The notes: generated from the sequence alone by a model not told the origin. 64,000 nt of DNA from Phlegmacium glaucopus (GCA_015039465.1 MU130696.1:310001-374000); one strand, 5' to 3'. Positions 46,001-62,240 are shown, counted from the stretch's first letter. Program-made: numbers and translations.

Positions 46001-47389
46001 CGGGAAAGAGTCGCTGTGACCTTCCTTTGAGCGGATTTGAGTGGTGTCTGTGATGAATGAGTCTTTCCACTTCGACAGCCTCCTGGAAGCAAATTGTTGG
46101 GTATTTGACTAGTGGGCGCCGCTGAGACATAGAGTAAGTTTCTAACGGCAAGGACCGCACTATTGACGAGTTGATCCATCTTTTTGTCATCCTCTGGATG
46201 ACGAACACCACCGCTAGATTGCAAGTTTTCAATGATCGCTTGAATGGAACCTTTTGCGACTGCAGATAGATCGGTTATAAGACTTGGTGGTGAAGGCTCT
46301 AGTGCATGTTGCAATGCTTTCGCGATGCGCTCTGACGCCGTCAGTTCCATAAGGGCCTGCTTATTTGGCTCAGATTTTGCTGATGATGCCTCTACGGGAC
46401 GAGACTTCCCGTTCTGTGGTCGCGGACGGGACGCTGGTATATGGTCGAATGGTTGGATGTCCGAGTCGTCGGAGTAAACACTGAGGCGTGAGGTATTAGG
46501 TGGACGCGAATCATGGGAGGGAAAAGAAGAGCTGGAGGCTGAAACTACGGGCTTGTCGGGTGCCATCCACTGCACTCTACCGTCCACCGTGTTATAATAG
46601 TAAAACGATACGCCGTCACCTGCCGATTTTTTAACCCAAGGTTCATGAGCACCATTCTGTCGGGAAATATCCTCTGTGCTTGAAAGGGCTTCAACATCAT
46701 CATTAGCTCTAAAAGCAAGGCCGGAAGGGATGCCTGAACGAGAGGCTGTCTGGGATGTCAGGCCAGCGAGATCTCCATCAGAAACTTCATCGTCTGCTTC
46801 TTGAGGTAAATCGCGAGAACGTTGTCCTGTTTGCGTGTTGACATAGTATATCTTGAGCCTTTGTTAGAAGAATAATTTTATCTAATTCGGAAATTAACCC
46901 TACCTGTCCATCAGGGGTAACCTCAGGCATCCAAAAATCACTTGGTTGGTTCGAATGTACCGAACGGGTAGGGTTTTCTTGCAATCCGTTACGAAAGGAA
47001 AGTTCGTTATCAAGCCATTCTTCGTTCTCCGCCTGTGTACCCCCGGCAGTGGAATGTAAGCTATCGCCTGGGTTGACCTGAATTCCAGGGTTTTTATCAT
47101 CGACAGTCGAGTAGCCTGAGCTAGCCAAGGCTAGGTCTGCTTCTTCGTCCGAGATCATAACGACATAATTAGATGGGAACCATCCACGTTCTTGGCCCAG
47201 CAGGCCATCCCACCAGCCAGAAGGTTGCTGTGTCAAGACTTCAATGATATCACCTCGACGAAAGGAGAGGGCTGAAGCATCCTGAGCTTCGTAATCATAT
47301 TGTGCGCGACAGAACAGAACACTGTACTGTTCCTCGAAGACCGCTTGCTCTTGCTGGTGAATGGGTGGCGTAGAGGATACAGCGGACAT
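43070..47389 (-). CDS. SH3-domain Ras guanine nucleotide exchange factor (Cdc25 type)
   Basis: Predicted Ras activator at the plasma membrane, feeding cAMP/PKA or MAPK signalling. From ATG 47389: an SH3 domain (about residues 22-82) with ALSFRRGDIIEVLTQQPSGW and ERGWFPSNYV. Two WW-like segments follow, DFWMPEVTPDGQIYYVNTQT and GVSFYYYNTVDGRVQWMAPD. A Ser/Pro-rich spacer with helical regions (QALMELTASERIAKALQHAL; RAMQYDSGSQLADTLNRIE) comes next. The RasGEF N domain has GGTVPALVERLTAHEQASDP and KAFLMTYKSFTTLDEVFDLL. The catalytic RasGEF domain has DIEPLELARQLTILESQLYQ, CRTLNNFSTMIAITSGLNT and VNPPCVPFIGVFLSTLQFI. It ends QESGFL, TAG at 43070. Multi-exon, about 1,300 residues. Divergent from the RS-rich gene at 47597. 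Domain order matches fungal Cdc25/Ste6-type GEFs. Confidence 0.9.
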
Positions 47390-47596
47390 GGGGGATACTC
47401 TTCAAGAACTTGAATCCTATAAATTGTAATGATAGTTCGGAACTGTTACCCAGACACTGGACAGCACTGGAGATGTACTGCTAGGAGACCGTCAAGATGA
47501 TGATGGAAGGCAAGGTCCCGCTTATGTAATTCGCCCCTAACGCTTTGTTTCTCACAGGACTACTCTTAGTCTACTTCCAAAACTGTACAACAATCA

Positions 47597-48750
47597 ATGC
47601 CTAGAGACAGACAGCTTCCTTCCAACTCTCGCTCAAGGTCCCCAAGGCGACGCTCCGACTATGATACTGACAAACGACGGAAAGATGCAATTGAAGGCAA
47701 GGATTCTGTGACAAGGCAGGCGCCTACACGGTCAAGGTCACCCGAGATAGACACAAGAAGGAGCAGAAGTCCCACTCGCAAGAGGCGGAGAGATGATTCT
47801 AGGTCCCGGTCAAGGTCGAGATCAAGGGAACGTAGACGAAAGCATCACTCGAAATCACGGTCAAGGTCGCGAGACAGGGGAGAGAAGCGAAGAAGGGCTA
47901 AATCAATTTCGAGTAGTTCTGACTCCAGCGAAGGTACTTCACATCGAAGGAAAGAGCGCCGTAAAGATAAAGACAAAGATGGAAAAAGGTCGAAGAGCAA
48001 GGAGCGGAGGAAAGAGAAACGGCGCGAAAAGAAGGAGAAGAAAGAAAAGGCATGCACACACCCAGTTGGTTTACTCGATGATTCTAACATAAACACAGAA
48101 AAAGAGGGATAAAGGAAGCGCACTACATTGGGGAAAGTATGGAATAATATCTGATGTAGAGTCCGTCAATTCATCTACTTGTTCTCATCCAACCAGTGCC
48201 AACACATTTCAATTAGCATCTTTACCAAAAACCAAGAGTTCTACACTTGGCTAGTCGAGGAGCGGAAGATTAATCCTGAAACTGTTTCAAAAGAACAGCA
48301 AAAGAAGGAGTTCTCTCGCTTTGTTGAAGATTACAACACGGGTATGGCCGAGTCTTCATCCCCTCGTTAGATCTCATTCACCTTCATTCAGCTACGTTAT
48401 CTCACGAGAAGTACTACAACATGGAAGCCTATGAGAGACGTATGTCAGCGCTCAGACAAGGAGAGTATCTGCCGCCTGCAAATGATTCATACGATTTCGA
48501 GGCGGACATGAAAGCTGTGACTGGCGCGCATAAGAAGAAAGCCATAGAACAAGACACTTACATGACCAAGGAACAACTTATGCAATTGCGAAAGGTCCAG
48601 CAAGAGAGGAACGAGGTTAGTTCTCAAGATTAATATTCATTGGCGTCAAATTCATCTTCTACATATCAGGTTGGCAGGATGAAGCTGCTAGGAATGGATG
48701 TAAAACAAAACTTTGGAGTACGAATGGATGGAACGATGTTTGATGGTTGA
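47597..48750 (+). CDS. RS-rich nuclear protein, conserved C-terminal domain
   Basis: The N-terminal 150 residues are an extended RS/RD/KE-rich tract (SRSRSPRRRSDYD; SRSRSRSRSRERRRKHHSKS; KERRKEKRREKKEKKEK), typical of splicing-associated proteins. Later exons encode a conserved-looking domain: WGKYGIISD, IFTKNQEFYTWLVEERKINP, KKEFSRFVEDYNTATLSHEK, YYNMEAYERRMSALRQGEYL, DSYDFEADMKAVTGAHKK and a final MKLLGMDVKQNFGVRMDGTM. This resembles a eukaryotic family of small RS-tail nuclear proteins with an EF-YTWL...FVEDYNTAT core, but I cannot name it with confidence. Stop TGA at 48748-48750, 97 bases before the DAD1 start on the same strand. A role in RNA processing is inferred from composition. Confidence 0.72.
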
Positions 48751-48847
48751 ATATTTTGAGCTTCTGGCCAGCCTTTGTGCCAGTACACTATTTTATTTCA
48801 TTGTAATGGCATTTGGACATGGGTTATCGTGTTTGTTTACAGCAGAG

Positions 48848-49251
48848 ATGCCAAACATCGAACCGTCTCAAAACTCAACCTACTACAATCCGATGTCACA
48901 AGTCGAAGAAGAGCTCACGTTCTTTGAAAGAGAGAGGGACCGACTCTCGCGAGAAATAACCTCAGTGAGGGCATGGATGTCATACAGTAAATTTCGATTT
49001 GTTCATCGGAATGTTCATAGGGATTCGAAGAACTGCTTTCATCAACAAATGTATTGAACCGCAAACTTGAAGAAGTTTTAGGAATGACAAAGGAATACGA
49101 CACCATTGCTGCTTTGTGGCACAGTTTCTATCAACTCATGCGCAACTCTGGACAGGATGATGAAGCCGCAGAGGAACAACCTGGCCTGCCTGGTACAGGG
49201 GGTCATCATGTATCAACAAAACAAGGCAGCAGCAGCAGGAAGAATGGTTGA
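48848..49251 (+). CDS. DAD1: DASH/Dam1 complex subunit Dad1
   Basis: Small coiled-coil subunit of the fungal DASH ring that couples kinetochores to spindle microtubules. Two exons: the first ends ERERDRLSREITS, and the intron begins GTGAGG. The second resumes GFEELLSSTNVLNRKLEEVL, GMTKEYDTIAALWHSFYQLM. The codons TCA|GGA rejoin in phase 0. The FERERDRL...LLSSTNVLNRKLEEVLGM core is diagnostic. The C-terminal 35 residues are low-complexity (EEQPGLPGTGGHHV, SSSRKNG). The length, about 113 residues, suits the family. The start ATG at 48848 gives MPNIEPSQNSTYYNP. Confidence 0.92.
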
Positions 49252-49382
49252 TCTAACTTAGAACCAAACCACTCTGCTCGAAATTTCTCATCTCATAATA
49301 TCAAAAAAACAAAATATCCAAAGTGTACATGGTTGAAACAGCGATTAATGTAATTACGGAAAAGAAAGGGTGTATTATTGGG

Positions 49383-53347
<3,965 letters not shown>

Positions 53348-53513
53348 GACTTGTATACAGCTGTGGGTACACCTGGAAGCAGAGTCTAGACGATGAGGAC
53401 AAGAGATAAAGGTGAGTTCAGTGTTCAAGCCTTCAAGACCCAAAAGGGGCTGTGTCATCAATTGTGATTATTTTTTATATTTATTTTTTCAACGGCTTGA
53501 CAACGGCACCATC

Positions 53514-55708
53514 ATGGCCACTATCGCTCTCAAGTCTAAAATACGGACAGCATCAGAGCACTGCAATTTCTCATTGAATATTCGTCATCGTCTGCTTCTC
53601 GGCCAACCGTCCGAGTCAGATCTCGTGTCTGATATGAAACCTACGATCCCGGAGGCTGTGGACATCCTTTTGTTTTCTAATCTGGTGATCACTGTCTCGG
53701 GCTCGCTGGACGGAACGCGAATTACGCCAGCTGAATTGAAGGCTTCGCACATAGCCAATCATCTAGTGGATTTTCTTCAAATGGTACTGCAAGCTGCGGA
53801 TATACTATGGTCCCGTTCTGATATTGTTGTCGATCGTCTAGAATACGGGGGAGCTCGGAATAAATGCAGTGTCTAATCTATACATTTCCGAGGGAACCCG
53901 CCTACTATCTCGTATGATCTCCACAACCGTTCTCCCTAAGCCTGAGCACTCACTATTTCTTGTTGTCTCAGTGACATTAACAGCCTCCCGACATTTTCCA
54001 GCCTCGACCGATACTCTACCAGTGCATCTCAAGTTAATAGCACTTGACCTAGATTACGTTTGGCAGACATCTGGCCGATTAGATGTTGCAATCAATCCAT
54101 TTGCCCGACGCCTTTCTCTCCCTTATTTGACCGCTGTTGACAACGCGGTCGGTAGATTCGTGACATTTCATCTTGTGAGGTTCGTTTCCTTCTAGTTTCC
54201 TCTATTGATAGCGGAGAATGATATGTGCAGGCGTTATCCACTGATATTTGGGCCCTGGTGCAAACAACTTGATATTGAACGCAGTTTTTTCCCCTCAATT
54301 TTGATTTCTATCCAAAGTATTATGAAACGTTCGCAGAGTCCCGTATTTCAAGCCACTTGTCAGAAATTGTTCAAGGTTCGTCTGAACGTGCCGTTTTCGA
54401 CATTTGTTTGTACAATGATCTGCAGCTTTGCAAGCGCGAGATAATGTCTACTTCTATTTCTACTGCTGGAGCATTGTCAAAATACCTTGGCCTAGAAGTG
54501 GGAACATACTCGGCTCCTGCGACTTATACATGTAACGAGGAAGAAGCTTTTTTTCTATGTCTGGATCGTTTCTATCGGCTTGGAATGAAACGGCCCAACT
54601 TCAAGGTTTGGTTTGTATTATCATCTCCTGCATCACATTTTACCTGTTTTTCCTTTTCAGCACCTATCTCTTTTCCCTACTATACCAACAGACAGCTCGG
54701 AGGATCTTTTGAGTGACGCTCTTGTAACTCCCGATGTCTTTAGTGTCAATCAGTCATCTGAGGCGGATCTTTTGCCACATGTATCCCTCTTCGACGGCAC
54801 CTACATGTCCGGGTCGAGTGACCTCGAGTTCAACACGGAGGCCGAACGCCGTGTGACGCCTCTAAACTCTTATCAGTACAAAAATACCCCTCAAGGATCT
54901 TTAGACCAAATCTGCCATTTCGATGCTAAAAGGACTGAAACATCAGATCAAGGTTTATGTGATGATATCTACGACTTGTCTGAAGACGACGTCGGATCAT
55001 ATGGCACCTTCGACCAGCGTCCTTTGGTCAAAAATTACCACTCTAATGACAAATCTTCAAACTTAGCTGTGGATTCAGACATCGACTGCCTTCTAGAAGA
55101 ACCTGATGCTACCTGGAAAATCAACACTCACCATGACTGGTCACACGACAATTTATCTTCTCTGAAATACGAACAAGACTCTCTGGGAAAGATGTCGTCT
55201 CCTGGAGCCTACTCCATGGCTCAGCCGCTTAAAATGCCCACTTCGTTGTACTTACCAATTGCCATTCCCGATCCTTTGCATTTGGGTTTCGGTGAGCACG
55301 ACTTGCCTGACTTAGACCATCTTCGCAGACACAATCTCAATGCTCTGACATCATCCTTAAGCTTTGGCACAAAACGAGGACATTCAGGCATGTCCAGTCT
55401 CCCGAGAAAGCTCCTCTGGCGACTATTGCTTTGAGCCTGAATCCGACATGCAGATCGCTGATCTGGTTTCGAAGTCCGTGATTACGGATAGTGGTCATGG
55501 GATCATGGCTTTCGATTTTATTCCCGAGTCTTCATTCATTTCAAGAAATGGAACTTCAACTCTATTTTCTGATCAACATGCAGGGCAGCCTATGTGTGGA
55601 TATAGAGAAGGCCTTGCAGTTGGTAGTGGAAAATCCGGTGTGACAACAGACGACGATTACTGTCACGGTTTTCTCGTCATAGAATACGATTCTGATGTTG
55701 CAGCATGA
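53514..55708 (+). CDS. Uncharacterised protein, about 600-700 residues
   Basis: I do not recognise this gene. From ATG 53514 it reads MATIALKSKIRTASEHCNFS and a mixed alpha/beta-looking region (EAVDILLFSNLVITVSGSLD). Later exons give TRLLSRMISTTVLPKPEHSL, LKLIALDLDYVWQTSGRLDV, EIVQGSSERAVFDICLYND, and EEEAFFLCLDRFYRLGMKRP. The C-terminal 330 residues are acidic, Ser/Asp-rich and probably disordered (DDIYDLSEDDVGSYGTFD), ending FLVIEYDSDVAA, stop at 55708. A frame change near 55370-55430 implies a short intron or frameshift there. Divergent from PKC1 with 166 bases between starts. Composition suggests a nuclear or regulatory protein, without further support. Confidence 0.6.
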
Positions 55709-55962
55709 TACTTTTAGACTGCATTGTGATAAATATTGTAACAGGATGCATGACAAGATTTTTTAAAGTTTTGCATCTCCGGATCTAGGTCTTTGAGATT
55801 CAGTAAACTGAGACATGCCGACTTGCGCGGCAATATGATAATGGGGAAATGTTTGATCTCCGCTCAGTTTGGACGCTGCGGAGATTAAAAGACGAGACCA
55901 CTTATCCACCTACTAGTTCACCATCACTTTGCTCTCTGCATTTGTCTCTGCCATTGATCCAG

Positions 55963-56662
55963 ATGCTACCCTTTAAGCGCGATAAGATTGACCTCAGCGT
56001 AAGTGCTCATCGATTCTCTTTGGTCAACGATGGCCCAAAACACCTTGATCGCTGATGAGGCTCCATATTTCTGTAGAAATTGAGCCCCGAGGAGCAGAGG
56101 TTATTTGCGTTGTACGGAAAGATTCCATCTCACAAAGGGTTAAAGAAAATGCAGGTGTGTTGTGGGTATCTAATCTTGGTCTTGCGAGTTAATAAGTCTC
56201 TTAGGAGCGCAAATACTTTGATTCTGGAGACTATGCCCTCTCCAAGGCTGGTCGAGCCCCTCAGAGCATTGTTGGTACAGCAATTCCAAATCCGGAAAAG
56301 TGAGGAGTTACACGTTAGCTAAACTCCCACAATATTTCTCAACGACTGCTATTGATAGTATTCCCCATGCTTCGAGCGCCGGAAATGGACACAGCAATGG
56401 ACATCAAATAATCTCTATCTCACCTACTAATTCGACAAGTCCGGTGAACAAAGAGAGTGGCCTCGCCAACGACGAGAACACTAAAGTCCCGGAAGATGGG
56501 CAATTGCCTGAATCTGGTGTTGAGACCGTTGTCGACCAAACCAACATAACAGAGACCACAGAGACAGAGGTCAAACCGACAGGGGCCACAACGACAGAGA
56601 CCACAACGATGGAGTCTAAAATCAACAAGACTGAAATCTCAGCGACTGCAGTAACACTATGA
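55963..56662 (+). CDS. Endosulfine-family PP2A inhibitor (Igo1/ENSA/ARPP19)
   Basis: When phosphorylated by Greatwall/Rim15, proteins of this family inhibit PP2A-B55 and control mitotic or quiescence entry and mRNA stability. Four exons from ATG 55963: MLPFKRDKIDLS, then KLSPEEQRLFALYGKIPSHK and GLKKMQ, then ERKYFDSGDYALSKAGRAPQ with the diagnostic FDSGDY motif whose Ser is the Greatwall site, then SIVGTAIPNPENIPHASSAG. The last junction joins GGAAAA to TATTCCC, giving PENIPHAS. The C-terminal 105 residues are a Thr/Glu/Ser-rich disordered tail (TETTETEVKPTGATTTETTT), stop TGA at 56660-56662. The core is fully conserved. Confidence 0.93.
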
Positions 56663-57091
56663 TTCTGAAAACTTCTTCATGCAAACATCAAAATCGCCTT
56701 GGCTACTTCCTTAAATCCTGCATTAAACATAACCACTCAGCAACATGGCTTGGTCGCTTCTCTCTGTTATATAGGGAGGCCTTCAAGCTTCATTGCTAAT
56801 GGTGTTCGGGCTCCCCCCATCGTCCACATGCCAGTAACTCCCGTCCATATCTATCATACTTGGCTTCTTGACATCTTTGGAATTATCGTGCTGTATTATA
56901 ATCAAATCATCTCTGGCCTCCAGCTTTGTACAGTAGATTATTCAGCAAATTAGGCAGCGGCTGGAGAGGATAAGTTCAGTGTACTTAGCGATTAAATATG
57001 TTACTTCTTGTTACAATAACGTGACTGGTGACATTCAGAACGCGTCGCGTAATTGCTTCAAGCCTTGGTCTCAACTTCAGCCAGCAGGATA
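56663..57091. other. Intergenic region, nothing recognised
   Basis: Terminator of the endosulfine gene and promoter of POL12. A short frame at 56699-56953 has no ATG context or similarity. No repeat or RNA gene seen. Confidence 0.4.
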
Positions 57092-59370
57092 ATGACGACG
57101 TTGGAACAAGAAATCACCCGCGTTTTCAATGATGCTGGACAATCTATTGACGACAAGATCTTCGCTGAATGTAGGTATCGTCTTCAAAGTCAGTATTTGC
57201 GTGTTACCAATAGCGTGGTCTTGCAGACAAGTCAATTTGTCAGGTGTATAACTTGGAGCCAAGTAGTCTATTCTGGAAATTGGAGGCCCTCAATTACAGC
57301 CAGTTTACAACTCGATCTGGCATCTCGCAGGTTACAATGGATACCTTGAGTGCCGTGAAGACACAAATCCAACAAGACCTGGCCAAAGGAAATAAAAATA
57401 ATAGAAAGGCCCAGCCGAAGTCAAACACTGCTCAAGTTGATCGATCGAAACTACCCGCTCACATGGTTCGAACATCTGCCCCAACAGCAATGCAGATCAA
57501 GCAAGAGCAACTGGGAGATGGCACTTCGACCTCAAGTAACACTCCTACCACAGCCACAGTGATGTTCCGTGGTCCAAAGCTAGATCAGGAGTCCAAGAAG
57601 AAGCGTGCATGTGAGTGAAGCTCTCCGTATTGATGCATATTCTAACATTACTTGAAAGATCGTTATATGTACGAGAAAATCTCCGAGAGGAGTGAAGGTA
57701 TCTTTTCCACTTTGTTCCCTCAAGGACGTTGATGCAATTTCAAAATTTCAAAGTACTCGATCAATTCATTGACGATTTTGCGGAGCTTATTCGAACCCAA
57801 TACGATATTACCGAGTTCGCTGATCCCTCCGCTGCTACAGATGTGTGTTTTTTTCTTTGCTTCTATATGCTCATTTCTGAAGGGCAATATAGGAGGAAGT
57901 TGTAGTAGTTGGTCGCATCACACACGACGCAGAAACAGCAGCTATGTCTAAGCTTACTGAAGGGGCCATGACGATCGAATCATCTCGTATGCTTTCATCA
58001 GGTGCTCGTGTAGTTCTCCACCTCGATCCTGCACTCAAGATCCGTGGCGGCGTTCGAGGAAGTGGAGGGGCTCGGATATATCCAGGTGCAATTGTTGCTT
58101 TGAGAGGGAAGAACGGAGGGGGAGGGTACTTTCTTGCGACTGAGTATTTGACTGTAAGGTCGTTTCACCTGCAGTTGTGTTATTTGATTGAACGATAAGT
58201 TGCAGATTCCGCCTCTGAAAGCCTCTCCTGCAGCCCAAGGGATTATGAATCCCAAATTCGACCCTTCGTCATCGCAAACAGCCTGTTCGATGATGGTCGC
58301 ATGTGGGCCTTTTACCCCGGATACAGACCTTGGATATAAACCATGGCGGGCTTTGCTACAGGTAGTTAAATCTACGAAACCAGATGTCCTTCTACTTGTA
58401 TGTATGCTCTCTCCTCGCTACGTTCACCATAGAGACGAACTTTGCCTTTTCTGCGTTTCTAGATTGGGCCTTTTGTAGACGCCGCACACCCTAAGATCAA
58501 AGCAGGCGATCTCGACATTACCGCTGCAAATTTATTTAAAGCTCATTTTGTTAATCCTCTGCGCGCCTTTCTCGCTGCTTCCCCGCGAAGCGTAGTCCTG
58601 ATTATTCCCAGTGTACGGGACCTGGTCAGCAATCATGCAGCGTTTCCCCAACCCGAGCTTGACCCAGAACTTTTTAGCTACCATCCTGTAGGTTGACAGA
58701 TTTGGACAAATTGCTTGCCATTAATCTTTCTTTATAGCATATTCACACCCTGCCGAATCCTGCTCGCTTCAGCATCAACGACGTGTCATTTGCTGCGAGC
58801 AGTGTCGATGTTCTCTTCCACATCAGAAAGGAAGAGTACTTTAAACGAGGAGTTGAAGTCGATTCATTGCCTGCACATCCAGATGATTTATCAGACGATA
58901 CCATGGCAAACCTCTGTCGACACTTGCTCCAACAGAGAAGGTAATTGGAATTCAAAACACAAGCAATCGCAACTAATACTTGGCATACAGTTTCTACCCC
59001 CTATTTCCTGTGCCTCAGGATGTGTCACAAGAAGTAAATCTAGATATCAGCCATTCAGATGGCCTAAGGATGGTTGACGACGATGAATTGGACTATGCTC
59101 CCGACGTCATGATTCTACCTAGTAAGCTGAAGCAGTTTTCCAAGGTGGGTGATTCCTCATCGTATCGTTTGGGGAAAAAAAAAAAGACAAAAAGTTAACC
59201 CATCTATTCCCAAGTTCGTTCATTCCACGTGTACAATAAACCCTTCGTTCCTTAGCAAAGGAACATATGGATTATTGGATCTTGCTCCTCGTTCATCTGG
59301 TACTCCAAAGGAACATATGAAGATCCAGGTTGTTAAGTTGGAGGCGCAACCTGCACCTGCACAGTCATGA
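57092..59370 (+). CDS. POL12: DNA polymerase alpha subunit B
   Basis: Regulatory B subunit of the DNA polymerase alpha-primase complex, needed at replication origins. From ATG 57092: MTTLEQEITRVFNDAGQSID starts the N-terminal helical domain, followed by a Lys/Gln/Thr-rich linker. VLDQFIDDFAELIRTQYDIT and DEEVVVVGRITHDAETAAMS begin the OB fold, which continues with SRMLSSGARVVLHLDPALKI and RIYPGAIVALRGKNGGGGYF. The inactive calcineurin-like phosphoesterase domain has MMVACGPFTPDTDLGYKPWR, VVKSTKPDVLLLIGPFVDAA, SVVLIIPSVRDLVSNHAAFP and RFSINDVSFAASSVDVLFHI. The end reads GTYGLLDLAPRSSGTPKEHM then VEAQPAPAQS-like residues, stop at 59370. About nine introns. Convergent with ZNG1, 79 bases apart. 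Length and motif order agree with fungal Pol12. Confidence 0.93.
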
Positions 59371-59449
59371 ACCTTGTCTCGTACATTTCCGCCGCCCATA
59401 CCGTCCATCATATAGTTCAAACAAACTTATCACCTCGTCAAGGTTTTTT

Positions 59450-61033
59450 TTATGCCAGAACAGAAATCAAACTTCGTCGAACATCGTCATCTAGACCTTT
59501 CCCTATCAGAACTATTTTGCCGACTTCGGGGATGCCCAAGCTATCTGGTGCCGCAGTCTCCAATTCGGAAATTTCGTACATGCTTTGTACGCCTTGCAAA
59601 ACGTAATGGATTCCCGTAGTCGAGGTGAATGCGCCTTTACACCGTAAGACTTGCACCTCTGAGCCTGAAGCGGTTGAACCTGGGATTCGATTCTCCCATA
59701 AGATGGCACGAATCCACTCGTCGAGTTTGTCGAGGCGTGTTTGGTCCAGAGCTGGGCAGGATACCTGAAGACTGGATATACCACGTATCTCATAATGATT
59801 AGATGCAGGCTCGGCGTCATGATCGCAGTGTTCGGAATGAACGTGAGGGTTTTCATTGATTGGTATTGATGGCGGTAGCTTGTAGGCTGAAATTCCGAGA
59901 ATATTTTTCAAATCTATATCTCCTTTGATTGTCTTATAAACAGGAGCAGCAGGGTTGACGTTCCTGATCATTCGTTCAGTTTCTGCAAGGACTTCGGGAT
60001 CTGCAATGTCGATTTTGTTGAGAATGATCGTGTCAGAACCTGCGATTTGTCTGCATGGTAGAAAAAATTGTGATAAGGATATATATCAGCTGAAACTGTG
60101 GTGGAAATTTACCGCAAGCTTTCACCAATGTTCAGTTCATCGTCTGCGTAATCCTCTTGCATTTGCTGTAGACACTTTTTGTCCAGACTACTGTAAATCT
60201 GAGATAAAATAGTACTTACTTTCTTCCCAAAGACCGCGTCAACGACGCAAACAACGCCGTCCAAGATAATATCAGCTAGACCCGTCGCATATTCCTCATT
60301 ATGCCAGAACATTGATGCAATCGGTCCTTTAATCCAGAGACTTGTAGCATTTTTTTAGGGAGACCAAAAAAACATACCTGGATCTGCAAGACCGGTGGTC
60401 TCCAGAAGGATATAGTCGAAAGCTCCTTTTCGTTGCATTAGCTTCTCGATGGCAGCTACACCGGAGTCCTTGATACTACAACATAAACATCCGTTTGCTA
60501 GTTCCAAGAATTCTTCGGTTTGCTCAGCGGTTGGATCGTCAGCGGAAGAAACATTGATCGTCCTTGCTAAGTTAGACGGTTTTGGATAGGGTCGGGTTTT
60601 ATGGATTTAATGGACAAACCTTCTATATCCTATACATGCAAATTTGAGAGCGTTTGAATAAATATCTCTATGGTATCAAATGAGAAAAATAGATTATATT
60701 ACATACTGCTGTATCTCCGAACTCGTTCATTATAACTGCGATGCGGTACCCATGTCGTTCTGTCAAAATACGCCTTTACAGAGATATTCATGAGGGGTCT
60801 TGAGGATGCTACGAAAGGAGAACTTGACTGACTTGAGTAAGGTCGATTTTCCAGCTCCAAGAAATCCACAGATGATGGTCAAGGGAACGCGTGAAGCTGA
60901 CTTTAGCTGTGACCCAGGTGGTATCGACTCCGGGTTTGCCACGATAAGTGTCCTTTGGTAAAATAAACAACAGAACAAAACCCCAGCGGGTGATGGCTTA
61001 CGGTGGATCCTCGTCCGAGTCATAAGATGACAT
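59450..61033 (-). CDS. CobW/ZNG1-type zinc metallochaperone GTPase
   Basis: COG0523 GTPase related to ZNG1, which transfers zinc to methionine aminopeptidase. Exon 1 from ATG 61033 is [11 protein letters not shown]; it joins [17 protein letters not shown]. The P-loop is [13 protein letters not shown], then [18 protein letters not shown], the zinc-binding CLCC motif in [44 protein letters not shown], and the G4 motif in [18 protein letters not shown] His-rich segment ([20 protein letters not shown]) separates the G domain from the CobW C-terminal domain ([40 protein letters not shown]), ending SLISVLA at 59450. Exon 1 carries an acidic DSDED, in the place where ZNG1 proteins carry their METAP1-binding motif, but I cannot confirm the match. 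All catalytic motifs intact. Divergent from the STYX-like gene, 151 bases. Confidence 0.9.
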
Positions 61034-61184
61034 TGAAGGCTAGTATACGTAGTGACTCGACTAGATCTTGGATACTTTACATAAGTAACGTGACCTTTGT
61101 TAAATTAGTACCGGCCAATGTAGGCGAGACTTAAAGCTCACTTCCGCCTCTTTCCACGTCATCTTTTCTGCAAATACTATAAAA

Positions 61185-62240
61185 ATGAACTCCCCTCTAT
61201 CGGAAGAAGAACTGAGGAACGTTGTTCAAGGACCTGTGGATGTAGAATGGAGGCAAGCTAGGCCATTGTTCCATAACAAAGGATCCCGTGAAACTGACCT
61301 TGGTTCTCTTGAGATATGAGATGCGTAGAGAATGTCAAGAGATCCTCCCAGGTCTTCTTCTAGGTCCCTTCGTAGCATCCAAATCATTAGAAACATTATC
61401 AACTCTCAAAGTGTCTCACATGTTAGCTCCATCTCAGCAAACCGCTAAACGTCGATCTGACGCGTAACCTCTTTGTCTAGCGTCTGTATCCGTGATGCGA
61501 AAGAAGCATTCTCTGTACGACCGCGATTTCCTGAACATTTCAAGTATATGGTGTTAGATGTTGAAGATAATGAAGAACAGAATTTGATTCGACTTTTCCC
61601 CGCGTGAGGCGTTGGCCCTTATATTTCCTCCCTTTGATGGTGTTAATGGCTGACTGATGATGTTTGTCGATGATCAGCGCCAAACATTTCATCGATCAAG
61701 CTATTGGTAATGGAGGACGTGTTCTTGTGCATTGTAATGGTGAGCAACTCGACAAATTCGCGAACCAAGATCTTTACGGTCGTACTATATAGGGGGCATC
61801 AGTCTATCACCAGCATTCGTAGTCATGTTTGTCATGCAACACTATCAACTTTCATGGGAAGACGCGTTACACATGGTTCAAAACCGACGTTATTGCATAT
61901 CACCCAATGGCGGGTTCCTGACACAAATAAAGGTAAGCTACAACATCTCCGTTTGGAACTAACCAATCTAATTAATTTCTGATCCTATGTGTTGCATGAA
62001 AAGGAATACGAAGCAATTTATAGAGCAAATGTAGCTGTCGCGGCATATCCTACTGCTGAAAGAACGGCATCCAGACGCAAACGTGAAGTCGATGATGATG
62101 ACGACGATGACCAACGGTATGTATCCTCTGTCCATCGTAATCATGCGTTCAATCAAAGGGATCTCAGCGAGGACGACCGTAAACGAGCTCTAGTGAAAAA
62201 TGATTCAATGGAAATTGATCCAGACGCAATGGAAACCTGA
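61185..62240 (+). CDS. STYX-like dual-specificity pseudophosphatase
   Basis: Dual-specificity phosphatase fold resembling STYX, a catalytically dead phosphatase that anchors MAPKs and F-box proteins. From ATG 61185: MNSPLSEEELRNVVQGPVDV and EWR, joined to YEMRRECQEILPGLLLGPFV by an intron with a GC donor (GGAG|GCAAGC). Then TLKVSHIVCIRDAKEAFSVR, HFKYMVLDVEDNEEQNLIRL, FIDQAIGNGGRVLVHCNGGI and SLSPAFVVMFVMQHYQLSWE, MVQNRRYCISPNGGFLTQIK, EYEAIYRANVAVAA. The active-site loop HCxxGxxR reads HCNGGISL: Cys kept, Arg replaced by Leu (CTA codon). Human STYX instead loses the Cys. A Lys/Asp-rich tail ends DAMET, stop 62240. Six or so exons. Confidence 0.85.
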
